DNA from: Botryococcus braunii
Lineage: Eukaryota; Chlorophyta; Trebouxiophyceae
DNA: 64,000 nucleotides
Assembly: GCA_002005505.1 (NCBI GenBank)
Contig: MVGU01001020.1
Location: 65,001-129,000 of the forward strand
Direction of reading: 5' to 3'
The first letter of the stretch is position 1. The number at the start of each line of letters is the position of its first letter. Positions 1 through 10,861 of the stretch are shown here, in pieces. The notes beneath the pieces were generated by a model. That model saw nothing but the letters and a program-made list of their open reading frames with translations, was not told the origin of the DNA and ran no database searches. The translations under genes were made by a program, and so were the position numbers.

Positions 1-655
1 TCAACAAGCTGGAACAATTAGGAGAATGAGTAATCTGTGGCAGAACTCTGAGTTCTGCCTTTCGATCTAGACTAGTTCCACTCAGTAAGGTGTAACGAGG
101 TCTTTTGACACGTTTTGTTTAGAAAGACTTATGATGCCGGCTCGAAAGGATGAGGCACTTGATTGGGACAACAAGAGCACTACGGGTGCTTGTCGGTTAA
201 CTGTTGCCAGTCAGTCCTCGTACACATCCGGTTACTGCCTGTTCTCCGTCACACAACAGGAGCACCGGCAACTAAGCACCCTTCGTGCCCGGGTCATACA
301 GGTAACTGGAGATTGAAGGGGAAATGCCTCGTTGATAGTGTATTAGGAAGAAGTCTAGGTAATGTTATTAAGAGTTGCTAATGTTTGAACTCATCGGACA
401 AAGTAATGCAGACTATCAGTAAATGCGCGGGACCAAGTAGTTTGTGTTATCGAGTGATGTGATCAAGCAATAGCAATGTAATAGACTTGATTGGGACAAC
501 AAGAGCACTACGGGTGCCTGTATATTAACTGTTGCCATTCAGTCCTCGTACACATCCGGTTACTGCCTGTTCTCCGTCACACAACAGGAGTACCGGCGAC
601 TAAGCACCCTTCGTGCCCGGGTCATACAGGGATACGCCAAGCCCATAACCTTACA
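1..655 (+). repeat. CopA 5' LTR, 5'-truncated by the window edge
   Basis: Left LTR of a degenerate Ty1/copia element. The segment from base 1 recurs from about 35843 to 36169 as the element's 3' LTR. It holds a 145-bp unit twice, at 157-301 and 485-629. The first copy is followed by GTAACT and the second by GGATACGCC. The LTR ends TTACA directly before the PBS at 656. The first tens of bases lie outside the window. Confidence 0.88.
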
Positions 656-670
656 GGTTATGGGCCCACC
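656..670 (+). other. CopA primer-binding site, initiator tRNA-Met anticodon-arm type
   Basis: GGTTATGGGCCCACC follows the LTR end directly. Its complement reads GGTGGGCCCATAACC, the anticodon stem-loop (anticodon CAT) of eukaryotic initiator tRNA-Met, not its 3' CCA end. Priming by a cleaved initiator tRNA half is known for Drosophila copia. The last ten bases of the LTR before TTACA (646-650 region) repeat GCCCATAACC, so PBS and LTR end can form a hairpin. Confidence 0.8.
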
Positions 671-722
671 GCTCATCTGCTGAACACACATGACGTATGA
701 CTCCTAGAACTGAAGATGACGA

Positions 723-1258
723 ATGGCTCGAATGCAGCAAAGTGGGAGAATGAGAGCCGGCGGCTCCGGCGTCCCATATCAAAGAGTACTCCCTCGGCCT
801 CCTTCTTACATTGACAGAATACGAGCTAGCGGAGAGAAAGGACCAAGAACTGTAGAGGAGAGAGCGCTCATAGTGAAAGACCTCGTGCATCATCTGTACA
901 GTGGCAGCACGCTAACCCCCCCCCCCCCCCCCCGCAGTGGTTCCAGAATTGATTGCATATCTACCCCGCTTACAAGTTAACACCTTGGGAGATATCAGTT
1001 GTCAACGGCGATCCAGGTTTTGTCAGTCGGGCCATCTTTGAGGATTACTGGCGGGAGACGAAGTGGAGCGACCGAGGAGCACAGTGGACCGAGAGGACTG
1101 CATACACTGCTGTGGAGTCAGCTTTAGTCTCGCTGGACGAGGAACTACGAGATACCCTCACGTGGCGCCATCAAACCTACACAGAGGAGGACTGGTTGAC
1201 GGAGTCAGACAGTGAAGAAGAAGAAGGCTCAGACCTCTCAGAGCTCAGTGACAGATAA
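723..1258 (+). pseudogene. CopA upstream small ORF (ORF-X), frameshifted
   Basis: Broken copy of the small protein encoded upstream of gag in CopG (49556-50080) and CopE. The N-terminal part (723 to about 930) has the conserved PPSYxxRIR...GPRTxEERAxxVKD pattern. The C-terminal part (about 950-1258) has YPAYKLTPWE and DPGFVSRAIFE followed by an acidic tail rich in Asp, Glu and Ser. A run of 18 C at 917-934 shifts the frame, and an in-frame stop follows where the homologue reads WFRRRF. The TAA stop at 1256-1258 overlaps the TSD of Gyp1, which separates this ORF from gag. I do not recognise the family; its position suggests a structural or regulatory protein of the element. Confidence 0.75.
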
Positions 1259-1260
1259 TT

Positions 1261-1483
1261 TGTAACGGCAGGAAGCTGCCAGGTCCTGAAATGTGTAGGA
1301 TTTTGGGCAGGAAGCTGCCAGGTCCTGAAATGTGTAGGATTCCGGGTTTGATCGAAGGCTCTAGAAAGTGGCACGCGTCTTGGCGTCGAAGGAAGTCCCG
1401 GTGCTGACCGGCTTGTAACAGATTCCGCTGAATGCTCTAACCTGACTGGTGTCTCTCTCGCTCTCTCTTCCTTTGCCATCACA
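1261..1483 (+). repeat. Gyp1 5' LTR
   Basis: Short LTR beginning TGTAACGGCAGG and ending GCCATCACA. It contains a direct repeat of about 38 bp (GGCAGGAAGCTGCCAGG...) at about 1267 and 1307. Its counterpart at 7427-7648 differs at about five positions. It presumably carries the promoter for this element. Confidence 0.92.
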
Positions 1484-1486
1484 AGG

Positions 1487-1498
1487 TGGTATCGGCGA
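1487..1498 (+). other. Gyp1 primer-binding site
   Basis: TGGTATCGGCGA lies 3 nt after the LTR end. The leading TGG fits pairing with a tRNA 3' CCA. The same 12 bases occur at the equivalent place in Gyp2 (15861-15872). I cannot name the tRNA; it differs from the common plant initiator-Met site TGGTATCAGAGC. Confidence 0.75.
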
Positions 1499-1535
1499 GT
1501 AAAGCAAGGTTTTGCTAATTTACCTGTTGGGTAAA

Positions 1536-3625
1536 ATGTCGGCAGCTACTTTCACCACGTTGGTTACGTCGTACTGTGAGAAGTTGGAGGCGGCCCACGA
1601 TATTGCCGAGCTTGATGCGCTGGATCTCACGCTTGATAGAAACTACCCAAGGTTTCGTAGGAAGGATTTTGATGAACTGATGGCGAAGTGTAAGGTCGAG
1701 GTGGCGCGCGATAACTACGATGTCGGCGATCATACGGATCTGATCATTAGTTCGATTGCCCAGTTTTATGTCGCTACTGTTAAATTTAAGATAGGTGCTC
1801 TTTCTGCTTTTCGTCCAGTCTGGGCTACAAGTTATGCGCGAAAGGTTTTTATGACGGAGGTTGCTCGGGATCCTGCGGTGTCGCACAAGCTTCCGTCTAA
1901 CGCGTTAGGCAAGCCGCCGGTGTTCACGGGAAATAACACTAGGCACTGGGTTGCTATTGTTAAGAATTATGTTGAGGCACAGGGAATCAACGATGACCAG
2001 CAAAACCTTCGCGTTGGCGTCGCATTTCTCTCTACAAGCATTCAGGGTCACTGGTCCTCGTATGTCGTAACCCATCCTTCCCCTACTTTCGAAGATTTTC
2101 AGCAGTTCCTATTTGATTTTTATGACAAGAATGTAGGGGTGACGGAGGCCCGCCGCCACTGGCAGGGGGTTCGTCGAGGCTCGAGGTCTGTTCAGGAGTA
2201 TGCCTTGGAGTTTAACTTGCCGATCTGAATTCGATGCCTGGTGGGGAGGTCACTGAGAATGAGAAGGTTACGAATTTTCTGAATGGGTTGCGTGCATCGT
2301 TGCATTCTCAGTGTCGAATTAATCACAAAACTGGCCGTGCTTTCGATTCGTATATGGAGCTCTACCAGATCGCTCATGGGCTCGATGATACTGTCGCTGA
2401 AGGGTTTCGTTCGTGCGGTTCCGATATGTTTCCTTCGAATCACCATGCTTATCGTGGGTTTGGTCGTTTCGATCGTGGGTTTGGTCGTTCTCGCGGTGTG
2501 TTTACGGCCCGTGGGTTTCGTGCTCGTGGTCGCGGTTTTGATCGCGGTGATCGCTCGCATCATCGCCATGTCCCAGGTTTTCATCATGGGTCTTTTCCAT
2601 CCCACTCCATGCCGCTCACTTGTTATGGGTGTGGCCTCCCTGGCCACAAACAGTCCGAGTGCCCTATGACTCCCCGGTTCTCGCAAGGATCTGCGCAGGT
2701 ACCCCAAGCCCCCGCACATCACGCCGGTCCCCCAAACTCTGGTCGCGGCAATGCACCGAGTGGGCGTGGATCCTCTCGAGGGCGTGGACGCTTTGGTTGG
2801 TCTGAAGACTTATCTTTCTCAAAACTTGTGGCTGCTCATGTTTGTTTGGAATGGGGACCTGGTATTGATATCCTTGTTTGTGAAGATGGTCATGTGTATG
2901 CGTTCGTTCTTAAGCCCCAAAAAGCCCATGAAGTGCTCTCCGAGTATAATGCCCTAAAGAAGAATGCCCGTCAGATTGGCGCTTATTTTGTTTTGCCCAA
3001 ACGAGTTGCTAAGGCAGTCAGTGTTGCTCCCCTTTTAAAAAGTGAAGAGAGAATTATGGAGGGGAGGCGCAACGAAAGTGTAGCTTTGAAAAGTGCGCAT
3101 GGGGAAGAGAAAATTGTGGCTCCGTGGTCTTTTGAAGTGTGGTATGACAAGAAGAGGCCCAGTATATCAATGGTGAGAAAAGAACACCCCGAAGCGCAAT
3201 TGGTCTTGCGCGGTATGGTTGCAGGGGCAACCGCTGATTGGGCAGTTGATACCGGGGGAGAACTCTCATTCATCTCGGCAGAATTTATGAAGAAAGTGAA
3301 CATAACCCCGCAACAAGTGGATGAATTGGAAGTGGAAGTGGCCACGGGTGACATTGCGAAAGTGGTGCATCAAGTGAAGTTGAGAACAGTTTTAAAGTCT
3401 TTGCCTTGTGTGCATACTTACTATGTGCTACCAAAACTGGCTGGTGACTGTGATGTCTTGTTGGGCATGGATTTCCAAAAGCGCTATAAGGCCAAGATTG
3501 ATGTAGCGGAAGATACGTGTACATTTTGGAACAGAGGGCGAGGCGTGATTGTTAAGTCTATTTCTGCTACTGCTAAGAGCGCTAGAAAGAAGTCCCCTCT
3601 GCGAGGCATTTGGCGCGCTGTATGA
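1536..3625 (+). pseudogene. Gyp1 gag and aspartic protease, frameshifted
   Basis: The first part (ATG at 1536 to the stop at 2226-2228) is a capsid-type gag with a typical retrotransposon capsid stretch (EDFQQFLFDFYD...VQEYALEF). The frame then shifts and continues from about 2234 with gag C-terminal sequence, an Arg/Gly/Phe-rich region and a zinc knuckle (CYGCGLPGHKQSEC, about 2620-2665). The aspartic protease follows at about 3200-3510, with active-site motif AVDTGGE and the flap-side motif DVLLGMDF. In an intact relative these would be one polyprotein. The single frameshift near 2220 breaks it. The Arg/Gly-rich region and knuckle would bind the element's RNA. Confidence 0.88.
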
Positions 3626-5628
3626 AGCAAGGCTGTCCAGTGTTTGTGGGCATGGTAAGCAAGAATGAAGGGCATGATAATGAGACACGCTCGGATGGGC
3701 AAGGGCATGAACATGTTGATAGGCAAGAGGGCAATGAGGCGTGTAACGAAGGGCATAGCGATTATGATCATGATGTTAAAGGGTTCGAACCTGCTTTTGG
3801 GCCTACAAACAAGGCCGATGTCCCTTCTGATAAAAGTGGATTGAATCACCCCATTTGTCAACACCTTCGTGCTGAGTTCAGTGATCTCTTTTCTGAGAAA
3901 TTAGAAGGCCTACCCCCTGATAGACATCTGTTCCACACTATCCCATTGTATAATGAACATGTTCCTCCATCCCGACCTGGTTACCATTTAGCTTTGCCTG
4001 AATTGCAAGAAGCACAGAAACAGGTTGCTGAACTTCTTGAGCAGGGATTGATTCAGCCAAGTTGCAGTCCGTTTAGCAGCCCTGTTCTGTTTGTGAAGAA
4101 AAAGGATGACACGTTGCGTATGGTTATCGACTATCGTGCGTTGAACCGCATTACTGTCCCTGATCGTTATCCTCTCCCGCGAATTGATGAGTTGCTTGAT
4201 AAACTGCAAGGTGCTGTGTGCTTTACAAGTCTTGATTTACTCTCTGGCTATCATCAAATTCGCTTGCAAGAGGAAGATGTTCCCAAAACTGCTATCCGTG
4301 TTCCTTTTGGCCATTATGAGTTCAAAGTCCTACCCTTCGGTTTGACCAATGCCCCCGCTACTTTTCAACGTATGATGAATCGCGTATTCCATGACTTTGT
4401 GGCTGAAGGCTTTGTGGTAGTGTACCTTGATGATGTTTTTATCTTCTCTAAAACAGAAGAAGAGCATAAAGAGCATTTGCAAAAAGTTTTCGAGCGCCTA
4501 CGTGAAGGGAAATTGTTTATGAAGCTAAAGAAGTGTTCTTTATGTCAGCCTGAACTACGCTATCTTGGCTTGATTGTGGGGAAGCATGGAATCAAGATTG
4601 ATCCGGATAAAGTCGCAGCAGTGATGAAGTGGGTCGTACCGACGACGGCCACTGAGGTACGACAGTTTTTGGTCCTCTGCAATTTTTCGCGGAAATTTGT
4701 ACAAGGGTATAGGCAACTTGCTGCCCCGTTGAATCACTTATTGCGCAAAGGTGTCCCTTGGCTGTGGACTGATGCATGTCAAAAAGCCTTTGATGGGTTG
4801 AAGTGGGCCATCACCAATGCCCCAGTGTTGGCAATCCCTGATCTCTCCCCGGATGCGCCTAAGTTTCGGGTCGTGTGTGATGCCTCAAAGAATGGTGTTG
4901 GTGCTGTGCTTGAACAAAATGGACGCCCATGTGCCTATATGAGCCGGAACTTTTCTGATGTTGAGAGAAATTATCATGTCACCGAGCAAGAGTTGGCTGC
5001 AGTGTGTATGGCATTGACTGATTGGCGATGTTATCTCCTTGGGAAACCCTTTGAAGTGGTCACTGATCATGCAGCAAACACGTTTTTGCCGTCCCAATCG
5101 GTTTTGAGCCCTCGGCAAGCCAGGTGGTCGGAGTTGCTCCAGACGTACTCTATAGAGTGGAAGTATGAGCCCGGTCGTACTAATGTTGCGGACCCTTTGA
5201 GTAGGAATCCAGCGTTCGTCGTTAGTTCTTTGGTGCACACTCCTAGGGGCTCTGTTCAGCTTAGAGCCGCGATGGGGGGCCGCGGCATAGGTCATCGTAT
5301 TAGGTGTGCTGTACTTCCGCGCAAGGGGGCGCGTTCCACTGGAGGCGGTACTGCGCCGCCATTAGGTGGGGTGGTCCCTGGAGCAGCAAGTGACTCGGGC
5401 GACGTGTGCCCGGATGGGTTCACCATGTGGTGCCGCGAGGGGGAAGACTGGTTGCACCGCACACGGACCGCGTATGAGAAGGATCATCTTCTAAGGGATG
5501 GGCGTAAAAGACAAAGAGCGAAGTTGGTCGCTAAAGATGGTTACTGGTTCCGTGGAAAAGCAATGTATGTTCCCGAAATGGCAGATGGTAAAGATAAAGA
5601 GCTCAAAGAAGCCAGCTCAAAGAAAACC
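3626..5628 (+). CDS. Gyp1 reverse transcriptase and RNase H region (open, but part of a broken polyprotein)
   Basis: An open frame overlaps the end of the protease frame and runs through RT and RNase H. RT motifs are visible: LRMVIDYRALN at about 4110, PLPRIDELLDKL at about 4170, LDLLSGYHQIR at about 4230, LPFGLTNAPATFQ at about 4330, and the catalytic YLDDVFIFS at about 4420. RNase H follows, with VVCDASKNGVGAVL at about 4870, TEQELAAV at about 4980 and VVTDHAAN at about 5060. These enzymes copy element RNA into DNA inside the virus-like particle. The frame is lost near 5630 before the integrase zinc finger, so this copy is unlikely to be functional alone. Confidence 0.9.
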
Positions 5629-6999
5629 ATGAAGTGCCACAGGCAGGCCATGTGGGCCGGACTAAAATGTTGGAGGAAATACAACGGTATTTTTGGTGGC
5701 CGAAGCTGAGGGAAGGTGTTGAAGATATTCTTCGCGTTTGTGATGCGTGCCAGCGCAACAAGGTGGATACCTCACTGCCAGCTGGTCTGCTGCAGCCTCT
5801 ACCAATTCCTTCACGAAGGTGGGAAAGCATCTCTATGGATTTTATTACTGACTTACCCAAAACGGTGAACAGGAATGATGCTATCCTTGTGGTTGTGGAC
5901 AGACTGTCTAAATATGCGCATTTCATCCCAACAACTGATCAGCTTTCTGCTGAAGGTCTTGCTGATGTGGATCGTGTGTTTATGCTGCACGGTATGCCTA
6001 AAGAGGTGTTGACTGATCGCGGAACGGTGTTCACGAGTGCCTTCACTAAAGCATTGGTTAAAAGTTTGGGCACGAGGTTTGTCTTTTCAACGGCTTATCA
6101 TCCATAGACTGATGGACAAACTGAGCGTGTGAATCGCTTTGTGGAAGACATGTTGAGGCATTATGTTAGCCTACCCAACATGATTGGGATGTGCATGTGC
6201 CAGCCGCAGAATTTGCTTATAACAATGCTTATCAAGAATCCGTTCGCACAACTCCCTTTCGGTTGGTGTATGGGGAGGATCCTATTGAGCCGTTGCAGTG
6301 ATTTCTGGGACCCCTTTTCCGTCGGCTAAAAGATTTGCTGTAAAGTTGCATGATGATCTTGCGTTAGCGAAGCGCAACCTGACTGAGGCACAAGATAGGC
6401 AGCGCACTTATGCCAACCAGCGGCGCAGACATGTTGAGTATGAAGTTGGGGAAGAAGTACTATTGTCCACTAAGAATATTCGTTGGAAGCATCCTGGCAC
6501 AAAGAAGTTTTTGCCTCGTTTCATTGGGCCATTCAAGATTTTGGCTAGAAGTGGCGCTGTTGCATATAGGCTGGAGTTGCCTGATGAATACACCATTCAC
6601 AATGTGTTTCATGTGTCGCTGTTGAAGCCATATCATAAGGGTGTCAATGTGGCTCCCTCACCTCCGCCAGATTGGATTGATGATGATTGGGAATACGAGG
6701 TGGAGTGTATTTTGATGCATCGAGAGAAGAAGGCTGCGCACCATGCGCCGAAGAAAGAATACTGTGTGAAATGGAAAGGCTACGGGCCTGAGCGTAACTC
6801 ATGGGAACCAGAAGCAGGATTAATAGAACATGCCCAAGAGGTTCTCCAGGAGTACTGGGCTGGTCGCGCTCTCAATGAGAAGGTGGGAACAAGGAAGCGC
6901 ACGCAAGGTGTCGCGGCTGCAGGCAATGGTACTAAGAAGCGAAGTAATGCGCATGCCTCAGCAACTACGAATACTGTGCCTAAGAAGAGGCGGACTTAG
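5629..6999 (+). pseudogene. Gyp1 integrase with C-terminal chromodomain, broken
   Basis: The HHCC zinc-binding domain appears at about 5640-5770 (QRYFWWPKL...CDACQRNK). The catalytic core follows with SMDFITDLP and VVVDRLSKYAHF, then LTDRGTVF. A TAG stop at 6105-6107 interrupts AYHPxTDGQTERVNRF, and frames shift again near 6170 and 6300. The last section (6298-6999) is open. It contains the integrase C-terminal domain (GPFKILARSGAVAYRLELP, HNVFHVSLLKPY) and a chromodomain at about 6690-6860 (YEVECILMHRE...YCVKWKGYGPERNSWEPEAGL). The aromatic residues expected of a histone-binding chromodomain (Y, W, W) are present. In this family the chromodomain is thought to direct integration into heterochromatin. 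A basic tail follows. Confidence 0.9.
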
Positions 7000-7426
7000 A
7001 CACGGAGAGGCGATCTTTTCCTGCATTTGTTTGTTGCGGGTACAGCATGGCTGCCTGCCGGGGGGAGGGAGAAGGGCTTAGTTGCTCCCCGCGTGTCACC
7101 CCGTTGTTATACAAGTGGGAAGTTCAGTACGGTGAGCTGTAGCGCGCGCGCATGATGTTAAGTGTAGATCATCGTTCCACTTTGAAGCCCGCCATGACAA
7201 TTTCAAGCAATGAATGATGATGAACAAAGCTCACTGACGTACCCTGGCGTACCTCACCATTGGAGGCTCAACAAACTTGTCGCCAAAGCTATATGTGTAA
7301 AAAAATATTGTTGCTTGAGTGTAGACGGCATGTACACTGCTTGTGGAACTCTTACCTTATGGAGTCTTGCTCGTGATGACTGCTCTGATGTGAGCGAGGA
7401 CGCTCCCATGTAGGGGAGGGTGAAGT
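7000..7426 (+). other. Gyp1 3' untranslated region and polypurine tract
   Basis: I see no convincing gene between the integrase stop and the 3' LTR. The last bases before the LTR (about 7411-7426, AGGGGAGGGTGAAGT) form the PPT that primes plus-strand DNA synthesis. Confidence 0.7.
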
Positions 7427-7648
7427 TGTAACGGCAGGAAGCTGCCAGGTCCTGAAAAGTGTAGGATTTTGGGCAGGAAGCTGCCAGGTCCTGAAATGTG
7501 TAGGATTCCGGGTTTGATCGAAGGCTCTAGAAAGTGGCACGCGTCTTGGCGTCGAAGGAAGTCCCGGTGCTGACCGGCTTGTAACAGATTCCGCTAAATG
7601 CTCTAACCTGACTGGTGTCTCTCTCGCTCCCTCTTCCTTTGCCACACA
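7427..7648 (+). repeat. Gyp1 3' LTR
   Basis: 222-bp LTR, TGTAACGG...CCACACA, about 2% different from the 5' copy. It is followed by the TAATT target duplication at 7649-7653. Confidence 0.92.
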
Positions 7649-7664
7649 TAATTGAAGGGGAGGT

Positions 7665-8656
7665 ATGAAGAAGAAAGGGCAAGGATCCAGTGGGACCTGT
7701 AATTCAGCAAGTGAACAGTCAACTTCAACTCCAACTCCTGCACTCCCAGTACCTCTAGAGGGGAAGGAGATACCCTCCCCAAGGTTATTGCTACCCAGGT
7801 CAAGGTGCACATAAAGCTGCAGTATAAGGGTCAAAACTTTGTGGTTTGGAAAAATGCATTTTTAGCAGCAAGGCTCTCTGCCTGCAATGGAAGAGCCTAT
7901 GCCTGGGACAACTCACGATGCTGCTGCCCTGCTGTTGCTTTATGAGTCAGTTCCAGAGGACTGGCTTGGGGAGTTATCCAACCTCCCTTCTGCGTATGAT
8001 GCCTACATGTACAATTGTAGGAAGTTTACTGGGGGACACAATGTCCAAGCAAATGCAGACTGATTAAAGGAGATGTCTCGTGGCATGCGGCAAGGAGAGA
8101 ATATTACACAGTATGTCAACCGCATGATAAACCTAAAAGGCTGTTTGAAGCGAAACGGTCATGATCTGCTGGATGGGTATGTGGCCACACAGATTGTACA
8201 AGGACTGCCAGCCAATGCCAGAGAACCTGGCATGCTGTCTACAGCAGCTTCCCAGCCACTCGACCGTCTGGCAGACATCATCCGGACAACTGCAGATGCT
8301 CTTGGATACAACGACGATGAGGAGCAGCAGGCCAGAGCCATGGTGATCCATCCTGCCCCAGCAGCAGCACCCCCTCTACCAGCTGCCAGTGCTGCCAACC
8401 CTTCTAGACAGCCAGCGGAGGGTGAGCCCAAAGCAGATGTGCGAGGGACCTGCAACTACTGCCACAAGAAAGGGCATTTCTGGAGAGACTGCCGCAAGCG
8501 CCAGAGGGACGCTGAGACCCAGCGCAACGTGGTAGCAGCAGTGCAACAGCTGGCAGGCATGTGGCCCCAGGGGCAGTTTCCTGGAGGAGGGTCTCCTCCC
8601 CAGTAGTTCAACATGCCTTCCCTGGAGCTGGAGCGTTTCCCCTGATGCACCCCCCA
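7665..8656 (+). pseudogene. CopA gag (first part), frameshifted
   Basis: Starts at ATG 7665, 16 bp after Gyp1. It matches CopG gag closely: the stretch from about 7790 reads like PKVIATQVKVHIKL...FVVWKNAF in CopG. The frame is lost between 7730 and 7790 and again near 7860-8070. A cleaner segment at 8073-8606 carries the gag core (ENITQYVNRMINLKGCLKRNGHDLLDGYVATQIVQGLP) and a CCHC zinc knuckle, CNYCHKKGHFWRDC, at about 8450-8490. A TAG stop at 8604 ends it. The Gyp2 target duplication CCCCA lies at 8652-8656, and coding resumes at 16051 in the protease region. Confidence 0.85.
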
Positions 8657-8826
8657 TGTAATGATCAAGAACTTTCAGGAAGATAGACGCAAGATGCAAG
8701 ATCTAACACAAAGGCTCGTGTGAGAATGACCTCATACAGGTGCATACCGAGCCGTATGCACCCTCGTGGTCGAAGACCACGTGAGACCCGTATCCTACGG
8801 GTGGACGTATCCGAAGGTACGTTACA
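8657..8826 (-). repeat. Gyp2 3' LTR
   Basis: 170 bp, nearly identical to 15881-16050. A pyrimidine-rich stretch to its right (about 8827-8842) reads as the PPT AGGAGGGGGAGAAA on the minus strand. Confidence 0.9.
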
Positions 8827-9189
8827 TTTCTCCCCCTCCTAGCTAGCCGAGCTCCTGGGAGGCTAACAAAGGGTGAGTGTAAAAGGCTCACTGTAACACA
8901 TCCACATGATGGTGAGCTGATGGGCGACGATCCGAAAACACCAAGCCCGAGTACTTGGGTTCGAACTTGCCTTGGGTGTACTGAGTAATAAGCCCGCAGT
9001 GAACGGGGTAACGCCGGCCAAAGGCCAAACGCCACTGATTCGAAGAGCTAAGTCACTACAGCAATAAGACACAGCTTATGGTGGGACTCGAGGGAGTGGG
9101 CTTAGGATGGCTAGCACTTGACCTGCAAGTCGGAAGGATACCCGGTGCACTCGAGTATGCGGTTAAATAACCACGACCCTCCCGCAGGC

Positions 9190-9462
9190 GCAGGGGGCTC
9201 AAGGCCGCTGATGAGCCTCCCATGTCGGTGCTTTGCGACCGACTGTGTCCCAGTACCTCTTGAGCACTTCAGGAGCATTGGTCAAATTCCCTTGTGGTTC
9301 CCAAGTATTGTGTTCCGGAGAGTGACCTGTCCACTGGACTAGGTACTCGTACTTGGCGGGATTTCGAGAATTGACACGACGGTGGGCTACGATGGACTCC
9401 ACCTCGTCTTCCTCTTCTCCAAGGAGAAGTTCCCCTGGAGGCGGTGGTTGAACTGATCCATC
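9190..9462 (-). pseudogene. Gyp2 chromodomain fragment
   Basis: The minus-strand frame begins with an acidic/proline linker (about 9462) and reads VESIVAHRRVN...KYEYLVQWTGHSPEHNTWEPQGNL...EVLKRYWDTV. This is a chromodomain of the kind fused to integrase in chromoviruses; the aromatic and WEP motifs are intact. In an intact element it would follow the integrase C-terminal domain directly. Here about 870 bp of unrelated sequence (about 9463-10335) separates the two. Confidence 0.85.
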
Positions 9463-9710
9463 CCTACGGTTGGGTTCTGTTGAATGAATTGGTCAATACT
9501 GTACTTAGTGACATCCCCTGTCACATGCCATCAACAGCAGTGTAAACTATAGCCTTTATAGCCCTTTATGAACGGTATAGATCTTACTCGTACCTCAATG
9601 ACATAACACGTGACTTGTACGATATGCGTTCTCAATAGACATTACGTATGGTAGTACTTTAGGATCCCTGCAGTCCGAGCCATCCCTGGGCAGCCCAGGA
9701 ACGGCTCGGT

Positions 9711-10331
9711 ACTTGTCCGAAGCATGTTGGTATCCTTGACCAACCTCTACTGTTGGAGAGTGCTGTGTGCTGTTCCTGGAAACGTTGTAGCGTGGACGGT
9801 TTTTCCCACAGGCTACGAACTGACGCTGCCGTCGTGCCATCACTGCAGGTGTGTTTAGGATTCTCAAAGTCGTTCCAGATATGATTGTGCTCAAACATTC
9901 AGACCAGTTAGATATTACTGCTGTGTGCATTGATGAGAGTGCATGACGAGAGCGCACTGAATGTTTGACCTCATTGAGACTTATGTTGAAGTCCACCGTT
10001 GTGGCGGTAAGATAGTTTCACTGTACAACATCACAAAGAGACCTTGCTGAGTTACTGATGAACTATTATTGCATTCTAGTGACGTAAAGTAGACATCGCA
10101 AGGCCTCTTTGGTGCTGAACTCTGCTATCAGGCAAGGCGTAGTGTTACGTGGTCTTTCGCAAGAGTGAGAGCAGTTAACATCATTTGTAAGACTTGTCCG
10201 AAGCATGTTGGTATCCTTGACCAACCTCTACTGTTGGAGAGTGCTGTGTGCTGTTCCTGGAAACGTTGTAGCGGGGACGGTTTTCCCACAGGCTACGAAC
10301 TGACGCTGCCGTCGTGCCATCACTGCAGGTG
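9711..10331. repeat. 140-bp direct repeat bracketing a 340-bp insert inside Gyp2
   Basis: 9711-9851 and 10192-10331 are almost identical (one base change plus one indel). They bracket 9852-10191, in which I see nothing recognisable. The surrounding 9463-10335 does not read as integrase or chromodomain. It is either an insertion with an unusually long target duplication or a tandem duplication followed by an insertion. Confidence 0.8.
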
Positions 10332-10339
10332 ACGCCGCA

Positions 10340-10861
10340 AGCAGAAATGCTTGAGGTTCCAACTTGGAGACATGAAAGACATCATGTATCCTCCAGCGTG
10401 CGGGCAGAACTAGCTCATAAGCTTGCTTGCCAATGCGCTTGGAAAGGACCTACCCAGCGAGGGAGGAGTTTTGGAGTGCCTTGCTTAAAACGCAGGTCCT
10501 TGGAGGACAGAAGGACCCAATCCCCTGGTGAAAACTGGATATCCCTACGTTTTGTGTTGGGTGCCTATGCCTGTCTGTTGGTGGCTACTCGGTGTACCAT
10601 CCGAGCTTCATTGATCAAACGCTGCATGCGCTGAACGAAGCCGGCTGCGCTCGGAACCCGTAGGTTGGGCAGGAGCGTGGCTGGGAGGTATGGATGATGC
10701 CCGTAGTTGAGCATGAATGGAGTAGCTCCTGTGCTCTCGTGGTCTGCGTTGTTGATAGCAAACTCGGCGCAGGACAACTTGGTATCCCAGTCAGTTTGGC
10801 TGGACGACACGTACATGCGTAGCATGTCTTCCAGTACCCGCGGAAGGCTACGGTCCCCCAC
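10340..10861 (-). pseudogene. Gyp2 integrase C-terminal half
   Basis: The minus strand from about 10861 encodes the end of the integrase core (LPRVLEDMLRMYVSSSQTDW, AEFAINNADHESTGATPF). After a frameshift it encodes the C-terminal domain (FSPGDWVLLSSKDLRF, LLPRWVGPF, YELVLPARWRIHDVFHVSKLEP) down to about 10340. These are the sections just upstream of the chromodomain in chromoviruses. The part joining this to the catalytic core at 11560-12123 is disrupted by a tandem duplication and by unrelated sequence at about 10870-11400. Confidence 0.82.

Larger units (their letters stand above)
1261..7648 (+). mobile_element. Gyp1: Ty3/gypsy chromovirus inserted between ORF-X and gag of CopA
   Basis: LTRs of 223 bp (1261-1483) and 222 bp (7427-7648) begin TGTAACGG and end ACA. 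The 5-bp duplication TAATT flanks the element (1256-1260 and 7649-7653). Internal order is PBS, gag, protease, reverse transcriptase, RNase H, integrase, chromodomain, PPT. The LTRs differ at about five positions. Frameshifts near 2220 and 5630 and a stop at 6105 mean this copy cannot make a full polyprotein. Removing it joins the CopA small ORF to CopA gag at 7665. Confidence 0.93.

Noticed and set aside
302..629. Treating the segment missing from the CopA 3' LTR as proof of splicing
   Set aside because: The remaining unit is a hybrid of first- and second-copy variants, which recombination between direct repeats explains better.
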